Assembly: GCA_025363775.1 (NCBI GenBank)
Contig: JANYLG010000085.1
Coordinates: forward strand, 1-43,065
From: Acidobacteriota bacterium
GTDB taxonomy: Bacteria; Acidobacteriota; Vicinamibacteria; Vicinamibacterales; Fen-181
Reading direction: 5' to 3'
DNA length: 43,065 bases
The notes beneath the pieces are model-generated. The model was given only the letters and a program-made list of their open reading frames with translations, was not told where the DNA came from and did not search any database. Of this stretch, positions 16,514-24,324 are shown one piece after another. The translations under genes and the position numbers were made by a program. Within the stretch, counting starts at the first letter, position 1, and the number at the start of each line of letters is the position of its first letter.

Positions 16514-17525
16514 ATACGAATCGCTTCCTGGCGACCTGTTCATTCACGGCGTCGGCCATTTCCACCCGGAAAACCGGATCGACAACGCGTTTCTGGAATC
16601 GCTGCACATCGGAACCGACGATGCGTGGATCATGGAACGGGTGGGCATCCGATCCCGTCGCACGGTGCTGGCGCTCGACTACATCGTCCGAACCAGGAAC
16701 GAGCATCCCTCGGAAGCCGCCCGCTGGTCGCTGCACACGAATGCAGAAACCGGAGCGTTCGCCGCGCGGATCGCACTCGAGCGCGCGGGGATCACGCCAT
16801 CGGAGATCGGCCTGGTCATCGCCGGCGGCTGTTCGCCGCAGTACTCGATCCCGGCCGAAGCCTGCCTGATCGCCGCCGAGCTCGGGATCAACGCGCCGGC
16901 CTACGACCTGAGCTCCGCGTGCTCCAGCTTTGCCGTGCAATTGCACCACCTCCGCGCGATGCGCCCCGAAGCCGTGCCCGACTACGTGCTGGTGGTCAAC
17001 GTCGAAAACACCACGCGCACGGTGGACTACCGCGACCGCCGAACCGCCGTGCTCTGGGGCGACGGGAGCTCGGCCGCGGTGGTCTCGGCTCGCCTGCCCG
17101 CGCCCGTCCGCGTCAGGCAGAGCGTCGTCCACTGCGACCCGTCGGGCTGGAACAAGGTGGTCATCCCCACCGGGGGCCACTTCACGCAGGACGGGTCGGC
17201 CGTGCAAGGCTTTGCGATTCGCAAGTCGGTGGCGACGGTGAACGAGCTGGCCGCCCACCTGGCCGGCGACCGCGCGGAGATGCTGTTCATCGGCCACCAG
17301 GCCAACCTGATGATGCTGAACGCCGTATGCGAGCGGGCGAAAGTCGACCCGGACCGGCACCTGCTCAACGTGGACGAGTTTGGCAACTGCGGCGCGGCCG
17401 GCGCGCCTGGCGTGCTGTCACAGAACTGGGACCGCCTGCCGCCGCGGTGCGAAATCGCGATGGTGGTCGTCGGATCGGGCCTGACCTGGGGCGGCCTGCT
17501 GATCGACGTCAGGAGGTCTTCGTGA
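16506..17525 (+). CDS. Beta-ketoacyl-ACP synthase III-like
   Basis: A 339-residue thiolase-fold condensing enzyme of the FabH type. The catalytic triad is readable: Cys139 in LSSACSSFAVQ, His264 in FIGHQANLMML and Asn294 in DEFGNCGAAGAPG. WGDGSSAAVVS is the conserved segment before the second half. FabH enzymes start chains by condensing an acyl-CoA with malonyl-ACP; the primer used here is unknown. Translation starts at TTG 16506, inside the last codons of the reductase gene, and the stop overlaps the FabA gene start (GTGA). Tight coupling argues for one pathway. Confidence 0.9.
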   Translation: MPKYESLPGDLFIHGVGHFHPENRIDNAFLESLHIGTDDAWIMERVGIRSRRTVLALDYIVRTRNEHPSEAARWSLHTNAETGAFAARIALERAGITPSEIGLVIAGGCSPQYSIPAEACLIAAELGINAPAYDLSSACSSFAVQLHHLRAMRPEAVPDYVLVVNVENTTRTVDYRDRRTAVLWGDGSSAAVVSARLPAPVRVRQSVVHCDPSGWNKVVIPTGGHFTQDGSAVQGFAIRKSVATVNELAAHLAGDRAEMLFIGHQANLMMLNAVCERAKVDPDRHLLNVDEFGNCGAAGAPGVLSQNWDRLPPRCEIAMVVVGSGLTWGGLLIDVRRSS

Positions 17526-18112
17526 AATACGCCGAGTTCCTGCAGAGAACACAGTTCTCGAAGGTCGAATTGCTTGCGTGCGCGAACGGCACGCTCGTTG
17601 ACGATCCACCAGCCGACGGGTTTGCCACGCTGCCTGGTCCGCCCATGCTCATGGTCGATCGTGTCGTCGAAATCAGCCACCGCGGCCCGCAGGGACGCAT
17701 CGTGGCCGAGTACGATGTCCAGATTGACGCCTGGTTCTTCCAGTGTCACTTCAGGTCCGATCCCGTACAGCCCGGGTGCCTGGGTGTGGATGCGATCTGG
17801 CAGTTGATCGGGTTCTACGGCGGCGTGCGCGGCGCGAAAGGCGCGGGGCGCGCGCTCGGCGCGAAGGAGATCGAATTCTCCGGCCAGATCCGGCCCTACA
17901 ACACGCTGGTGCGCTACGAGATCGACATCCGCCGCTACGCGGAACTCTCGGATACGGGCGCCGCCATCGCGATTGGCACAGGCCACGTCATCGTGGACGG
18001 CGAGCTGATCTACACGGTGAAGGACGCGAAGGTCGGGATGTTCAAGGGCATCCGGTACCCCGACTATCCGTTGCCGTCGGTGAATTCGGTCGGCGGGATC
18101 ATGAACAGATAG
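17522..18112 (+). CDS. fabA: FabA-type 3-hydroxyacyl-ACP dehydratase/isomerase
   Basis: A 196-residue hotdog-fold enzyme strikingly like E. coli FabA: LPGPPMLMVDRVVEI, WFFQCHFRSDPVQPGCLGVD with catalytic His76 and Asp90, AIWQLIGFY, and DGELIYTVKDAKVGMFK. FabA dehydrates 3-hydroxydecanoyl-ACP and isomerises trans-2 to cis-3 decenoyl-ACP, the branch point to unsaturated acids. The start GTG 17522 has AGGAGG 5-6 bases upstream and overlaps the KAS III stop. A second dehydratase of FabZ type follows after a 111-base repeat-bearing gap. FabA is usually proteobacterial; here it sits inside a dedicated operon. Confidence 0.92.
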   Translation: MKYAEFLQRTQFSKVELLACANGTLVDDPPADGFATLPGPPMLMVDRVVEISHRGPQGRIVAEYDVQIDAWFFQCHFRSDPVQPGCLGVDAIWQLIGFYGGVRGAKGAGRALGAKEIEFSGQIRPYNTLVRYEIDIRRYAELSDTGAAIAIGTGHVIVDGELIYTVKDAKVGMFKGIRYPDYPLPSVNSVGGIMNR

Positions 18113-18223
18113 TTGACAGTTGAGAGTGGCTGGCGGCCGGTGGCTCGTCAGTCACGCGTGACGCACTGACAACCGACAACTGACCGCCGACAACTGACAA
18201 CTGTTTTACTGCTTGGATCCACC
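18113..18223. repeat. Repeat-rich spacer between fabA and fabZ-like genes
   Basis: This 111-base spacer is the only sizeable gap in the operon. It contains a perfect 12-base palindrome GTCACGCGTGAC (18151-18162) and a direct repeat of CCGACAACTGAC (18173-18184 and 18187-18198, period 14), followed by a third partial copy ACAACTG. An inverted relative, GTTGACAGTTG, occurs at its left end. It could be a regulatory site or an inserted repeat. No -10/-35 pair is clear. Confidence 0.6.
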
Positions 18224-18688
18224 ATGGTTGGAGTTCGCCTCACCCCGGCGCAGGTGCTCGAGTTGATGCCGCAGCAGCGGCCGTTCCGCTTCGTGGACGA
18301 GATCCTCGACGTGGACGGGCAGCGCATTACCGGGCGCTACACGTTCCGCGAGGACGAGTGGTTCTACGCGGGCCATTTCCCGGGACGGCCGATCACGCCC
18401 GGCGTCATCCTGCTCGAGTCGATGTGCCAGGTGGGCGTGGTGGCCATGGGCATCTACCTGTTCGCGCTGGAACGCTCGGCGGAAGAGGCGCGCGCGTGGA
18501 CCACGCTGTTCGTCGAGGCGGAATCGGAGTTCCTCAAGTCGGTGCTCCCCGGGGAGACGGTGACGATTCGGGGCGAGAGGATCTTCTGGAGGCGGAACAA
18601 GCTGCGCGCGCGGATCGAGATGTTCGCGGCGGACGGCACGCTCGTGGCCCAGACCACGGCATCGGGATTGGGAGTCAGGAATGGCTGA
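18224..18688 (+). CDS. FabZ-like 3-hydroxyacyl-ACP dehydratase
   Basis: A 154-residue hotdog protein with the FabZ pattern LMPQQRPFRFVDEI, then FYAGHFPGRPITPGVILLES containing catalytic His51 and Glu65, and a later ETVTIRGERIFWRRNKLR strand. FabZ dehydrates 3-hydroxyacyl-ACP of many chain lengths without isomerising. Together with the upstream FabA it gives the operon both dehydratase types. The stop overlaps the start of the following KAS gene by 8 bases. Start ATG 18224 follows a T-rich stretch without a strong ribosome site. Confidence 0.9.
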   Translation: MVGVRLTPAQVLELMPQQRPFRFVDEILDVDGQRITGRYTFREDEWFYAGHFPGRPITPGVILLESMCQVGVVAMGIYLFALERSAEEARAWTTLFVEAESEFLKSVLPGETVTIRGERIFWRRNKLRARIEMFAADGTLVAQTTASGLGVRNG

Positions 18689-19961
18689 ACGAGTGGTGGT
18701 CACGGGAATGGGCGTCGTCGCGGCCAACGCCCACGGCCTGGAGGCGTTCGAGCAGGCGTTGCGGGCCGGCCGGTCGGGGATTCGCTTCCATCAGAAGCTT
18801 CGCGACCTCGCCTTCGCCTGCCAGGTCGGCGGCGTGCCCGAGGTGAGCGACGAGCTCAAGCAGCAGTACTTCTCGGCCGACACGCTTCGCGCGCTCAACA
18901 GCGGCATGGTGTACGCCAGTATCGCGGCGATCGACTGCTGGCGCGACGCCGGGTTTGTCGTGCCCGAGGCGGGCAGTGACGAGGTGGACTGGGACACCGG
19001 CGCGATCGTCGGCACCGGGATTGGCGGCGTGGACACCGTCGGCGAGTGGGTGGTCCCGCGCGTGAACGAGGGCAAGGTTCGGCGCCTCGGCAGCGCGGCC
19101 GTCGAGCAGACGATGGCCAGCTCGGTGAGCGCGTGCGTCGGCGGTTTCCTGGCGCTCGGCGGACAGGTCACGACCAACAGCAGCGCCTGCACGACCGGCA
19201 CCGAGGCCATCGTGGATGCCTTCCACAAGGTGCGGGCAGGCCGGGCCGTCCGAATCCTCGCGGGCGGGGCGGAAGGGTCGTCGCACTACATCTGGGCCGG
19301 CTTCGACGCCATGCGCGTGCTGGCCCGTCAGTCGAACGACCACCCCGAAGCGGCGTCGCGGCCGATGAGCGCGTCGGCCGGCGGGTTCGTCCCCTCGTCG
19401 GGAGCGGGCCTGCTCATGGTGGAAGGCCTGTCGTCGGCGCGCGCGCGCGGCGCGCGCATCTACGCCGAGATCCTCGGCGGGCACGTGAACTGCGGCGGCC
19501 AGCGGGGCGGCGGCAGCATGACGGCGCCGAACCCCGAGGGGGCGAAACGATGCGTGCTCGCGGCGCTGGCGATCGCCGGGATCGGACCCGATCAGGTCGA
19601 GGCGATCAACGGGCACCTGACGGCGACGATGGCCGATCCGATCGAGGTGGGGACGTGGCAACGGGCGCTGGGGCGGCGGCCCGAGGAGTTTCCCTGGATC
19701 AACTCCACCAAGTCGCTCGTCGGGCACGGCCTGGGCGCGGCTGGCGGAATCGAATCGGTGGCGTCGGTGCTGCAGGTCAGCCGCGGCTTCATCCACGGGT
19801 CGATCAACTGCGAGGATGTCCACCCCGACATCGCGCCGTTTGCCGCGCGCATCCCGCATCGGACCATCGACTTCGCGCCGCGCATCCTGGCCAAGGCCAG
19901 CTTCGGCTTCGGCGACGTGAACGGCTGCCTCATCTTCGGCAGGTGGGAAGACGGACGATAA
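18681..19961 (+). CDS. Beta-ketoacyl-ACP synthase I/II-like (FabF/FabB type)
   Basis: A 426-residue condensing enzyme. It begins RVVVTGMGVVAANA and keeps the Cys-His-His site: Cys170 in NSSACTTGTEA, His312 in INGHLTATMADPIE and His349 in KSLVGHGLGAAGG. The first His motif differs from the usual NAHGTST (Gly-His-Leu here), which may reflect substrate choice. SFGFGDVNGCLIF is the C-terminal gate region. The enzyme elongates acyl-ACP with malonyl-ACP. It is overlapped by the FabZ-like gene and is 11 bases upstream of the carrier protein gene with a GGAGA ribosome site between them. Confidence 0.92.
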   Translation: MAERVVVTGMGVVAANAHGLEAFEQALRAGRSGIRFHQKLRDLAFACQVGGVPEVSDELKQQYFSADTLRALNSGMVYASIAAIDCWRDAGFVVPEAGSDEVDWDTGAIVGTGIGGVDTVGEWVVPRVNEGKVRRLGSAAVEQTMASSVSACVGGFLALGGQVTTNSSACTTGTEAIVDAFHKVRAGRAVRILAGGAEGSSHYIWAGFDAMRVLARQSNDHPEAASRPMSASAGGFVPSSGAGLLMVEGLSSARARGARIYAEILGGHVNCGGQRGGGSMTAPNPEGAKRCVLAALAIAGIGPDQVEAINGHLTATMADPIEVGTWQRALGRRPEEFPWINSTKSLVGHGLGAAGGIESVASVLQVSRGFIHGSINCEDVHPDIAPFAARIPHRTIDFAPRILAKASFGFGDVNGCLIFGRWEDGR

Positions 19962-19972
19962 AGGAGACAGGC

Positions 19973-20230
19973 ATGGATACCACAACAGCATTCGGAAAGA
20001 TCGTCGGCATCATCAAGCCGTTCGTGAAGAACACGACGGCCTTTGGCACTGCGACCGACGGCACGCGGATCATCGAGGACCTTGGCGTGAACTCGGCACG
20101 CCTGGTGGACATCATTCTGGCGTTCGAGGACGAGTTCGGCATCGAGGTGGACGACGAGTCGGCGGACCGCGTGAGAACCCTGGGCGACGCCGTCCAGATG
20201 ATCCTGCAGAAGACGGCGCCGGCGCACTGA
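19973..20230 (+). CDS. Acyl carrier protein
   Basis: An 85-residue acidic carrier protein. The phosphopantetheine site is Ser41 in EDLGVNSARLVDI, where most ACPs have DSL; helix III (EDEFGIEVDDESADRVRT) and the final helix (LGDAVQMILQK) fit the four-helix bundle. AAGGAG precedes the ATG by 8 bases. The altered residues around the serine (NSAR) suggest a specialised carrier served by the phosphopantetheinyl transferase at the end of this operon. Confidence 0.92.
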   Translation: MDTTTAFGKIVGIIKPFVKNTTAFGTATDGTRIIEDLGVNSARLVDIILAFEDEFGIEVDDESADRVRTLGDAVQMILQKTAPAH

Positions 20231-20239
20231 CGACCCGCC

Positions 20240-20989
20240 GTGTTGTCATCAAAAGAGCGTCTCGGGCTGCGGGTGCAGGAGGCCGTGTCGCAGGCCCTCA
20301 TCCTCCTCACCTACTTCAGCCTCGAGGGGTGGTTGCGGTTCCGGCGCTACCGGATTTCCGCTCGGCGGCGGACCCGCGCCGAGTTCGCGGCGCTCGTCGG
20401 CGACGAGCGGGGACCGCTGCTGATCTGCGCGAACCACCTCACGCTGGTCGATTCGCTGCTGATTCAATGGGCGCTGGCCCCGGGCTGGCGCCTGTTCGTG
20501 CGCCCGGCCTGGTTCACCTGGAACCTGGCGGACAAGCACAACATCACGAAGAACGTGTTCGTGCGCATCCTCGGGTACCTCGGCAAGTGCGTTCCGGTCC
20601 TGCGCAAGGGGCCGCCCGAAGAAGCGCGCCGCACGCTCGACAAGGTGGCGTTCCTGCTGTCGCGCGGCCAGTCGGTGCTGGTGTTTCCCGAGGGCCGCCG
20701 CAGCCGCGTGGGCCGAGTGGATACAGAGAACTTCACGTATGGCATCGGCCGCATCGTGCAGGAGACGCCGTCGGCGCGGGTGCTGTGCGTCTTCGCGCGC
20801 GGCCTCGGGCAGCGGGAGTACGGCAACTACCCGCACCCGGGAGAGACGTTCTTCGTCCGGTTGAAGCGCTGCGCTCCGACGACGTCATTTCGGGGGATGC
20901 GGGGCGACCGCGACCTCGCGACGCAAATCGTCGGGCACCTGAGCGAGATGGAGCAGGAGTACTTTGAGAACGCGATCCTGGATCGGTAA
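20240..20989 (+). CDS. PlsC-like acyltransferase
   Basis: A 249-residue lysophospholipid-type acyltransferase. The catalytic block is NHLTLVD (NHx4D) and the acceptor-binding block is FPEGRRSR; GKCVPVLRK is a middle block. One hydrophobic N-terminal segment (SQALILLTYFSLEGWL) probably anchors it at the inner face of the membrane. In this operon it is the natural candidate for transferring the finished acyl chain from the dedicated ACP to a lipid or other acceptor. The start is GTG 20240, 9 bases after the ACP stop; the next gene overlaps its end by 26 bases. Confidence 0.88.
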   Translation: MLSSKERLGLRVQEAVSQALILLTYFSLEGWLRFRRYRISARRRTRAEFAALVGDERGPLLICANHLTLVDSLLIQWALAPGWRLFVRPAWFTWNLADKHNITKNVFVRILGYLGKCVPVLRKGPPEEARRTLDKVAFLLSRGQSVLVFPEGRRSRVGRVDTENFTYGIGRIVQETPSARVLCVFARGLGQREYGNYPHPGETFFVRLKRCAPTTSFRGMRGDRDLATQIVGHLSEMEQEYFENAILDR

Positions 20990-21698
20990 CGACATCGTCG
21001 ATCTCGCCGAGCCCGGCGTGGCGGGCAAGGAACACGATCGGCGGTTCATGGACCGGGTCTTCACGCCCGCGGAACGCGATCGGATCCTGGCGGCCGCCGC
21101 CCCGACGCTTGCGTTGTGGAAGGCGTGGACCGCGAAGGAGACCGCGTTCAAGATCGCCAGCAAGCTTCGCGAAGGCGTGATCTTCGCGCACAGGGCGTTC
21201 GAGGTCGGCCCGGAACCGGCCGCCGCGGCCGGGAGCAGCCTCACCACGGCAGGCAGCCTCGGCCAATGGGTCAGCGTGCAGTTCGAAGATCTCGACATCC
21301 GCGTCCGCTGGGAGATGGCGGTCGACTACATTCACTGCGTCGGACAGCTCGCGCGCGGTGACGCCGTGAGCGCCCAGGGCGCCTCCGAGCCGGCGGGTCG
21401 CCCGCGACGACTGCTGGCCGGAATCCTCCACGACAGAGAGGCGCTGGACGGCATCCTGAGCCTGGCGGAACAGGCCTCGGTCTACTCGATCGCATCCGAG
21501 CGCGCGCGCCTGCTGGCTCGCCGGTTGATGGATCGGTGGGACCTCCAAGGCGCCGAGATCGTGCGCATGTGGCGCGCGTGGGGATGGGGCCCGCCCGTCG
21601 TCGCCCAGGAAGGCCACCCGGTCGCCGGATTCGACGTCAGCCTCTCTCACGACGGCCGATTCGTGGCCGCCGCGCTGGCCGGGCCTGTCCTCACGTAA
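20964..21698 (+). CDS. 4'-phosphopantetheinyl transferase superfamily protein
   Basis: A 244-residue protein. The N-terminal half has the AcpS/Sfp motifs IGNDIVDL and LWKAWTAKETAFK (magnesium-binding Asp and Glu, CoA-binding Lys). The C-terminal half ends GFDVSLSHDGRFVAAAL, a second pseudo-repeat with the LSHD element, so the protein looks like two AcpS-type folds in tandem. It should attach the phosphopantetheine arm of CoA to the ACP encoded 0.7 kb upstream. The TTG start at 20964 has AGGAG 4 bases upstream and lies inside the acyltransferase gene. Its 3' end overlaps that of the convergent sucA gene by 8 bases. Confidence 0.85.
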   Translation: MRTRSWIGNDIVDLAEPGVAGKEHDRRFMDRVFTPAERDRILAAAAPTLALWKAWTAKETAFKIASKLREGVIFAHRAFEVGPEPAAAAGSSLTTAGSLGQWVSVQFEDLDIRVRWEMAVDYIHCVGQLARGDAVSAQGASEPAGRPRRLLAGILHDREALDGILSLAEQASVYSIASERARLLARRLMDRWDLQGAEIVRMWRAWGWGPPVVAQEGHPVAGFDVSLSHDGRFVAAALAGPVLT

Positions 21699-24165
21699 CG
21701 TCCTGAATCGAGGTCGCGAACGCCAGCGCGAGCAGCGCCTGCTGCTCCAACTGGTGCGCCTTGCCCGAGCCGGTCGCCGGACTCGCCGACGCGCGCCGCT
21801 TCACGGAGGTGACGCCGGGGTGGGCGAAGATCGTGCGGAGGCGCGGCATCACGTAGAAATGCGCCCCCATGTTCTTCGGCTCCTCCTGCACCCACACCAA
21901 CTCGCGCGCCTCAGGATACTCCGCGAGCGCCTGGGTCAGCGGCGTCGTCGGGAACGGATAGAGCTGCTCGAGGCCGAGGATCGCCGTGGTCGTGTCGCCC
22001 CGGCGTTTCCGTTCGGTGCCAAGCTCGTGCACGATCTTCCCGGTGCCGATCAGGATCCGTCGCACGCGAGACGACGCCTCCTCGTCGAGGAGCACGGTCT
22101 GGAACCGTCCCCGGGTCAGCTCGTCGATCGGCGATGACGAGCTGGCGTGCCGCAGCATGCTCTTCGGCGTGAACACGATCAGCGGCTTGCGCCAGCTGCG
22201 GAGCGCCTGTCGCCGCAGCAGGTGGAAGTACTGCGCGGAGGTGGATGGCTGGCAGACCTGCAGGTTGTCTTCACCGGCGAGCTGCAGGAAGCGCTCGATC
22301 CGGGCGCTCGAGTGTTCGGGGCCCTGGCCCTCGTAGCCGTGGGGCAGGAGCAGCACAAGGCCCGACAGCAACCCCCACTTGTCTTCGCCGGCGCTGAGGA
22401 ACTGGTCGATGACGACCTGCGCGCTGTTGACGAAGTCGCCGAACTGCGCTTCCCAGAGGACGAGCGCCTCGGGGTAGTCGCGGCTGAAGCCGTACTCGAA
22501 GGCCAGAACGGCCGCCTCGGACAGCGGCGAGTTGTAGATCTCGCATCGGGCCTGTCCCGGGGCGACGTGGCTGAGCGGCATGAACGTCCGCTCGTCCTCG
22601 GTATCGATCAGCACCGCGTGCCGCTGGTTGAACGTCCCGCGTTCGCTGTCTTGTCCGCTCAGGCGAATCGGCACACCGCGTGTGAGCAGGCTTCCCAACG
22701 CCAGCGCCTCCGCCATCCCGTAGTCCAGGCGCCGCGTGCCGGCCGCCATCTCGGCGCGCTGCTCCAGCAGCTTCTTCACCTTCGGGTGGATGTTGAACCC
22801 GTCGGGCCACGACGTGATCCCCGCCGCCACCGCGCGCAACTCCTCGAGTGCGGTGCCAGTGTCCACCTCGTACGACGCGTTGTGGCAGCCGCCCTGGTAG
22901 CGGGACCAGTAGGCCGGCAGCTGCGCCAGCGCCACGCGCTCCAAGATCTTCCTGGCGTCCTCTTGCGCCTGGCCGTACTCGGCACGCACACGCGCGGGGA
23001 GGTCGCCGACGTCGAGACCGGCCCGCGTCGCGAACACCTGCCACAGCGGCGGGTGGTTCTTGATCGCCTTGTACATCCGCGGCTGCGTGATCGTCGGGTC
23101 GTCCACCTCGCTGTGCCCGTGACGACGGTATCCGACCATGTCGATGAGGACGTCGCTGCTGAAGGTGTAGCGGAACTCGGCGGCGAGTCGGGCCACCCGG
23201 GCCATCGCGGGCAGGTCCTCGCCGTTGACGTGGAAGATCGGGATCGGGAGCCGGCGCGCCACGTCGGTCGAGAATGGCGACGCATGCAGTTCCCTGTCTG
23301 ACGTCGTGAATCCGAGTTGGTTGTTGACCACCACGTGGATGGTGCCGCCCACGGTGTAGCCGGGTAACCCTGAGAAGTTCAACGCCTCGGCGGTAATGCC
23401 CTGACCTGCGAACGCGGCATCGCCGTGGAGGACAATCGCCATGATCCGCTTCCAGGCGCCGTCACCCTCCCGCATCTGGCGCGCGCGCGTCCGCCCGACG
23501 GCGACGGGATAGACCGCCTCGAGATGGCTCGGATTCGAGACGAGCTTCACCCGAAGGTCCCGGCCGCGTCGAGTCCGATAGGCGCCGGTCGCTCCCATGT
23601 GGTACTTGACATCGCCGCTGCCGAGCACGCTCTTCGGGTCGGGATCCTCAAAGCCTGCGTAGACGTCGAGCACCGGGCGGCCGACAATCTGAACCATGAC
23701 GTTGAGCCGGCCGCGGTGGCTCATGCCGATCAACGCTTCCTCGAGCCCCCCGCCGGCTGCCTCGTCGAGGATGTCGTCGAGCAGGGGGATGAGTCCGGTG
23801 ACGCCTTCGAGCGAGAACCGCTTCGAGCCCGGGTATCGGCTGTGCAGCACCTCTTCGAACAGATCCGCGCGGACCAGGCGTTCGAGGGCCGCCTGGCCGT
23901 CGATCGCAGGAATCGGCTGCTCGATGCGCTCCTGCACCCATCGGCGACGTGCGGGGTCGGCGATGTGCATGAACTCAACGCCGATGGGGCCGCAATACCA
24001 GCCACGGGCCCGGGCGGCCACGTCCCCCTTCGCATCCAGTTCGGGGTGCGGCGCTGGCTGCGCCAACAGCAGCGGGTCGAGAGCCGCTTCGAGATAGCCC
24101 CACCGCCGGAACGCATCGAGGACGCGCTCGTCATCGACGAGCCTGACTTCGGGCTGTTGCGCCAT
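21691..24165 (-). CDS. sucA: 2-oxoglutarate dehydrogenase E1 component
   Basis: An 824-residue thiamine-diphosphate enzyme that decarboxylates 2-oxoglutarate in the citric acid cycle and passes the succinyl group to E2. Recognisable blocks: IGMSHRGRLNVMVQIVGRP, SNPSHLEAVYPVAVG, HGDAAFAGQGITAE with VNNQLGFTTS (cofactor-binding region), YRRHGHSEVDDPTITQP, RLSGQDSERGTFNQRH, and the C-terminal LVWVQEEPKNMGA. It is about 100 residues shorter than E. coli SucA at the N-terminus, where E2-binding usually lies. The ATG at 24165 is the chosen start; the frame stays open for 540 more codons upstream, but that part is antisense to the M16 peptidase. E2 and E3 genes are not in the window. Confidence 0.95.
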   Translation of the reverse strand: MAQQPEVRLVDDERVLDAFRRWGYLEAALDPLLLAQPAPHPELDAKGDVAARARGWYCGPIGVEFMHIADPARRRWVQERIEQPIPAIDGQAALERLVRADLFEEVLHSRYPGSKRFSLEGVTGLIPLLDDILDEAAGGGLEEALIGMSHRGRLNVMVQIVGRPVLDVYAGFEDPDPKSVLGSGDVKYHMGATGAYRTRRGRDLRVKLVSNPSHLEAVYPVAVGRTRARQMREGDGAWKRIMAIVLHGDAAFAGQGITAEALNFSGLPGYTVGGTIHVVVNNQLGFTTSDRELHASPFSTDVARRLPIPIFHVNGEDLPAMARVARLAAEFRYTFSSDVLIDMVGYRRHGHSEVDDPTITQPRMYKAIKNHPPLWQVFATRAGLDVGDLPARVRAEYGQAQEDARKILERVALAQLPAYWSRYQGGCHNASYEVDTGTALEELRAVAAGITSWPDGFNIHPKVKKLLEQRAEMAAGTRRLDYGMAEALALGSLLTRGVPIRLSGQDSERGTFNQRHAVLIDTEDERTFMPLSHVAPGQARCEIYNSPLSEAAVLAFEYGFSRDYPEALVLWEAQFGDFVNSAQVVIDQFLSAGEDKWGLLSGLVLLLPHGYEGQGPEHSSARIERFLQLAGEDNLQVCQPSTSAQYFHLLRRQALRSWRKPLIVFTPKSMLRHASSSSPIDELTRGRFQTVLLDEEASSRVRRILIGTGKIVHELGTERKRRGDTTTAILGLEQLYPFPTTPLTQALAEYPEARELVWVQEEPKNMGAHFYVMPRLRTIFAHPGVTSVKRRASASPATGSGKAHQLEQQALLALAFATSIQDVT

Positions 24166-24324
24166 CGTCTTCTGCCTCTGTGGTTCGAGAACACTCCCGA
24201 TGACCAGTGTTGCGCAACGCGGCAGATCTTGTCTACCGTGGCTGACGAGAAGGCGGATGTCGCACGCAATCGGTGGCCATCCGGGCGTGATTGCGGGTAA
24301 GCTCGTTGTGTGAGATCCCATTCC

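Noticed and set aside
18113-18223. A CRISPR-like repeat between fabA and fabZ-like genes
   Set aside because: Only two 12-base copies with 2-base separation; no spacer of 25-40 bases and no cas genes.
15584-21698. Calling the operon an aryl polyene or PUFA cluster
   Set aside because: No ammonia lyase, CoA ligase, ketoreductase or multidomain PUFA synthase is present; the gene set fits a generic type II fatty-acid line instead.
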